A stretch of 8,617 nucleotides of DNA from Elusimicrobia bacterium RIFCSPLOWO2_01_FULL_64_13 (GTDB lineage Bacteria; Elusimicrobiota; Elusimicrobia; 2-02-FULL-39-32), in assembly GCA_001800095.1 (NCBI GenBank), contig MGUT01000059.1, forward strand, positions 227 through 8,843. The letters run 5' to 3'. Shown piece after piece: positions 7,373 through 8,617 of this stretch (its first letter is position 1; every line of letters starts with the position of its first letter). The translations under genes were made by a program, and so were the position numbers. The notes below the pieces were generated by a model, which worked only from the letters and a program-made list of their open reading frames with translations, searched no databases and was not told the DNA's origin.

Positions 7373-7402
7373 ATTATATCATTCCTGAAAAATTATTGTC
7401 AA
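7373..7402 (-). promoter_or_regulatory. Strong consensus promoter of korAB
   Basis: The minus strand carries a perfect -35 TTGACA (7402-7397), an 18-nt spacer and a perfect -10 TATAAT (7378-7373) preceded by TGA, giving an extended -10. The start would fall near 7366, about 27 nt before the korA ATG. The -35 box overlaps the recR TGA stop codon (7401-7399), so the promoter begins inside the end of recR. Confidence 0.88.
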
Positions 7403-8007
7403 CTGACGTCCCTGCGGCCCTCCAGGGCGCGGGTGAGGGTCAGCTCGTCCATGTACTCCAGTTCCCCCCCGACCGGGAGTCCTTGGGCCGGTCGGGTTAT
7501 TTTGATCCTTTGGGACAGGGCCTGGATCCTCTTGGCGATATATTGACAGGTCGTTTCCCCTTCCATGTCGGGATTCAGGGCCAGTATGACCTCGCCGATC
7601 GGCTCATTTTCCAGGCGCCGGAGGAGGGAGTCGATCTCCAGATCCTGGGGGCCGACCCCGTCCAGAGGGGAGAGGATGCCGCCCAGGACATGGAAGAGGC
7701 CGTTGAATTTTCTCACCCGGCCGATGGCCTGGATGTCCTGGGACCCTTCCACCACGCATAGAACGCTCTTGTCGCGGGAATCGTCGCCGCAGATGCGGCA
7801 GGGGGAGTCGTCGTCCCAATAGCCGCAGATGGAGCAGGGCCGGACCGTCCGGTAAGTCTCCTGGACGGCGGAAATGAATTCGCGGATCTGGTCCTCCGGG
7901 AGCCTTAACAGGTGGAACGCGATCCGTTCCGACATTTTCGGCCCCACGGAAGGGAGGGTCCGCAGGAGCGCGAGCAATTTTTCAAAGGAAGGAGGGAGGG
8001 GAATCAT
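7399..8007 (-). CDS. recR: Recombination mediator protein RecR
   Basis: RecR works with RecO (and RecF) to load RecA on SSB-coated single strands in gap repair. The 202 residues are the usual length. Features in order are the helix-hairpin-helix LRTLPSVGPKMSERIAFHLL (15-34), a C4 zinc finger (Cys58, Cys61, Cys70, Cys73), a Toprim domain starting SVLCVVEGSQD (81-91), and the conserved end LPVGGELEYMDELTLTRALEGR. All key residues are present. The ATG overlaps the dnaX stop as ATGA, and I see no ribosome-binding site, so translation is probably coupled to dnaX. The dnaX-recR pairing is standard in bacteria, although ybaB/ebfC, often found between them, is absent here. No terminator separates it from korA. 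Confidence 0.97.
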   Translation of the reverse strand: MIPLPPSFEKLLALLRTLPSVGPKMSERIAFHLLRLPEDQIREFISAVQETYRTVRPCSICGYWDDDSPCRICGDDSRDKSVLCVVEGSQDIQAIGRVRKFNGLFHVLGGILSPLDGVGPQDLEIDSLLRRLENEPIGEVILALNPDMEGETTCQYIAKRIQALSQRIKITRPAQGLPVGGELEYMDELTLTRALEGRRDVS

Positions 8008-8617
8008 CCGGATTGGGAGGAATGCCTGGTGACTTTGCCGTGGAAGTGGGTCAGGAATTTCTTGAGGCCCTCGTCCTCGACGGCGTCCTCCAGGGCGGAA
8101 GGACTGCTTCCCAGGGGTTCGAAGACCTCTTCGGAGTCATAGGATTCCCGCACGGCGGACAGGGGCTCGACCACGACCGTGTCATCCCCGTCCGTTCCGG
8201 ATTCGTCCGACGGTTCCGGCTCGGTCGCGTCCGCGGCGGCCGTTCCAGCCGGTTCGGACTGGCCGGAGGAGGCCGGAGGCGTTTCCGACAGCTTGAATTC
8301 CAGACCGATCTTCCTGTCCAGGATCCTGCCCAGTTCCGCTTCGATGAAGGACTGGTTCCTCCTGGCGCTGTCCAGCCAGAAGCGTTTGGGGAACGCGAGC
8401 TCCACCTTGCCTTCGGACCAGGACGGGGCCGCGGTCTGGAGCGCCGGCAGAAGGGACGGCTTGGAGGATTGCGCCGCTTCGAGAACTCCTTTCCAGGCGT
8501 TCGGGAACGGACCCGGGGCGTTGCCGGATATTTTCGGCTTCTCCCGGGGTTCGGGAAGCGTCTGGCCGGAGGGCTTCTCCGCTTCGCCCGGCTCGGTTCG
8601 CGGCGCGGGCCGGACCG
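8004..8617 (-). CDS. dnaX: DNA polymerase III subunit gamma/tau, C-terminal part (5' end off window)
   Basis: The frame is open from the right edge to the TGA at 8004-8006, about 203 codons. It gives only the C-terminal region of the clamp-loader subunit. A Pro/Glu-rich linker at the edge is followed by a small domain beginning near NAWKGVLEAA (Trp at 8493-8495) and reaching KVELAFPKRFWLDSARRN and IGLEFKL. This pattern is found after the AAA+ core in many DnaX proteins. A second acidic, low-complexity linker (about 8120-8290) separates it from the final helix GLKKFLTHFHGKV, which resembles the usual DnaX tail. The AAA+ domain, zinc finger and any programmed-frameshift site would lie upstream and cannot be judged. 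Identity rests on this tail plus the overlap with recR. Confidence 0.85.
   Translation of the reverse strand, partial: VRPAPRTEPGEAEKPSGQTLPEPREKPKISGNAPGPFPNAWKGVLEAAQSSKPSLLPALQTAAPSWSEGKVELAFPKRFWLDSARRNQSFIEAELGRILDRKIGLEFKLSETPPASSGQSEPAGTAAADATEPEPSDESGTDGDDTVVVEPLSAVRESYDSEEVFEPLGSSPSALEDAVEDEGLKKFLTHFHGKVTRHSSQSG

Noticed and set aside
8403..8405. GTG at 8403-8405 as a gene start for the frame ending at 8004
   Set aside because: The frame stays open to the window edge and the upstream residues continue the DnaX C-terminal domain, so this is an internal valine codon.

Overview
The window is bacterial chromosomal DNA. It contains a 16S rRNA 5' half, a bacterial dnaX-recR pair, a bacterial-type seryl-tRNA synthetase and sigma70-like promoters. 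By eye, most coding DNA is around 60% GC. The phylum cannot be fixed without a 16S search. The 2-oxoacid:ferredoxin oxidoreductase suggests an anaerobic or microaerophilic metabolism (inference).

Layout, left to right. Positions 1-736 hold the 5' half of a 16S rRNA gene on the minus strand; the operon continues off the left edge. Positions 737-1138 are its promoter and a long leader. The leader carries boxA-like elements and a terminator-like hairpin with possible competing helices. Next is a small NifU-type Fe-S scaffold gene (minus, 1139-1405). It is divergent from serS (plus, 1482-2777), whose start codon lies where a transcript from an adjacent TATAAT box would begin, so its mRNA may be leaderless. 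serS overlaps pckG (GTP-dependent PEP carboxykinase, plus, to 4564) by 4 nt. A strong hairpin terminator at about 4594-4640 separates pckG from the convergent korB.

The right half reads leftward: dnaX 3' end (8004-8617), recR (7399-8007), korA (5552-7339) and korB (4654-5526). dnaX and recR overlap by 4 nt. korAB has its own near-consensus promoter, whose -35 box overlaps the recR stop codon.

The genes are a housekeeping mixture: ribosome and tRNA charging (16S, serS), replication and repair (dnaX, recR), Fe-S assembly (NifU-like), and central carbon metabolism (PEPCK and KorAB, joining the C4/PEP node to ferredoxin-linked 2-oxoacid chemistry). I see no mobile element, CRISPR array, tRNA or defence island. 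The least ordinary signals are regulatory: the rRNA leader, the possible leaderless serS start, and a marked GC dip across the serS-pckG junction.
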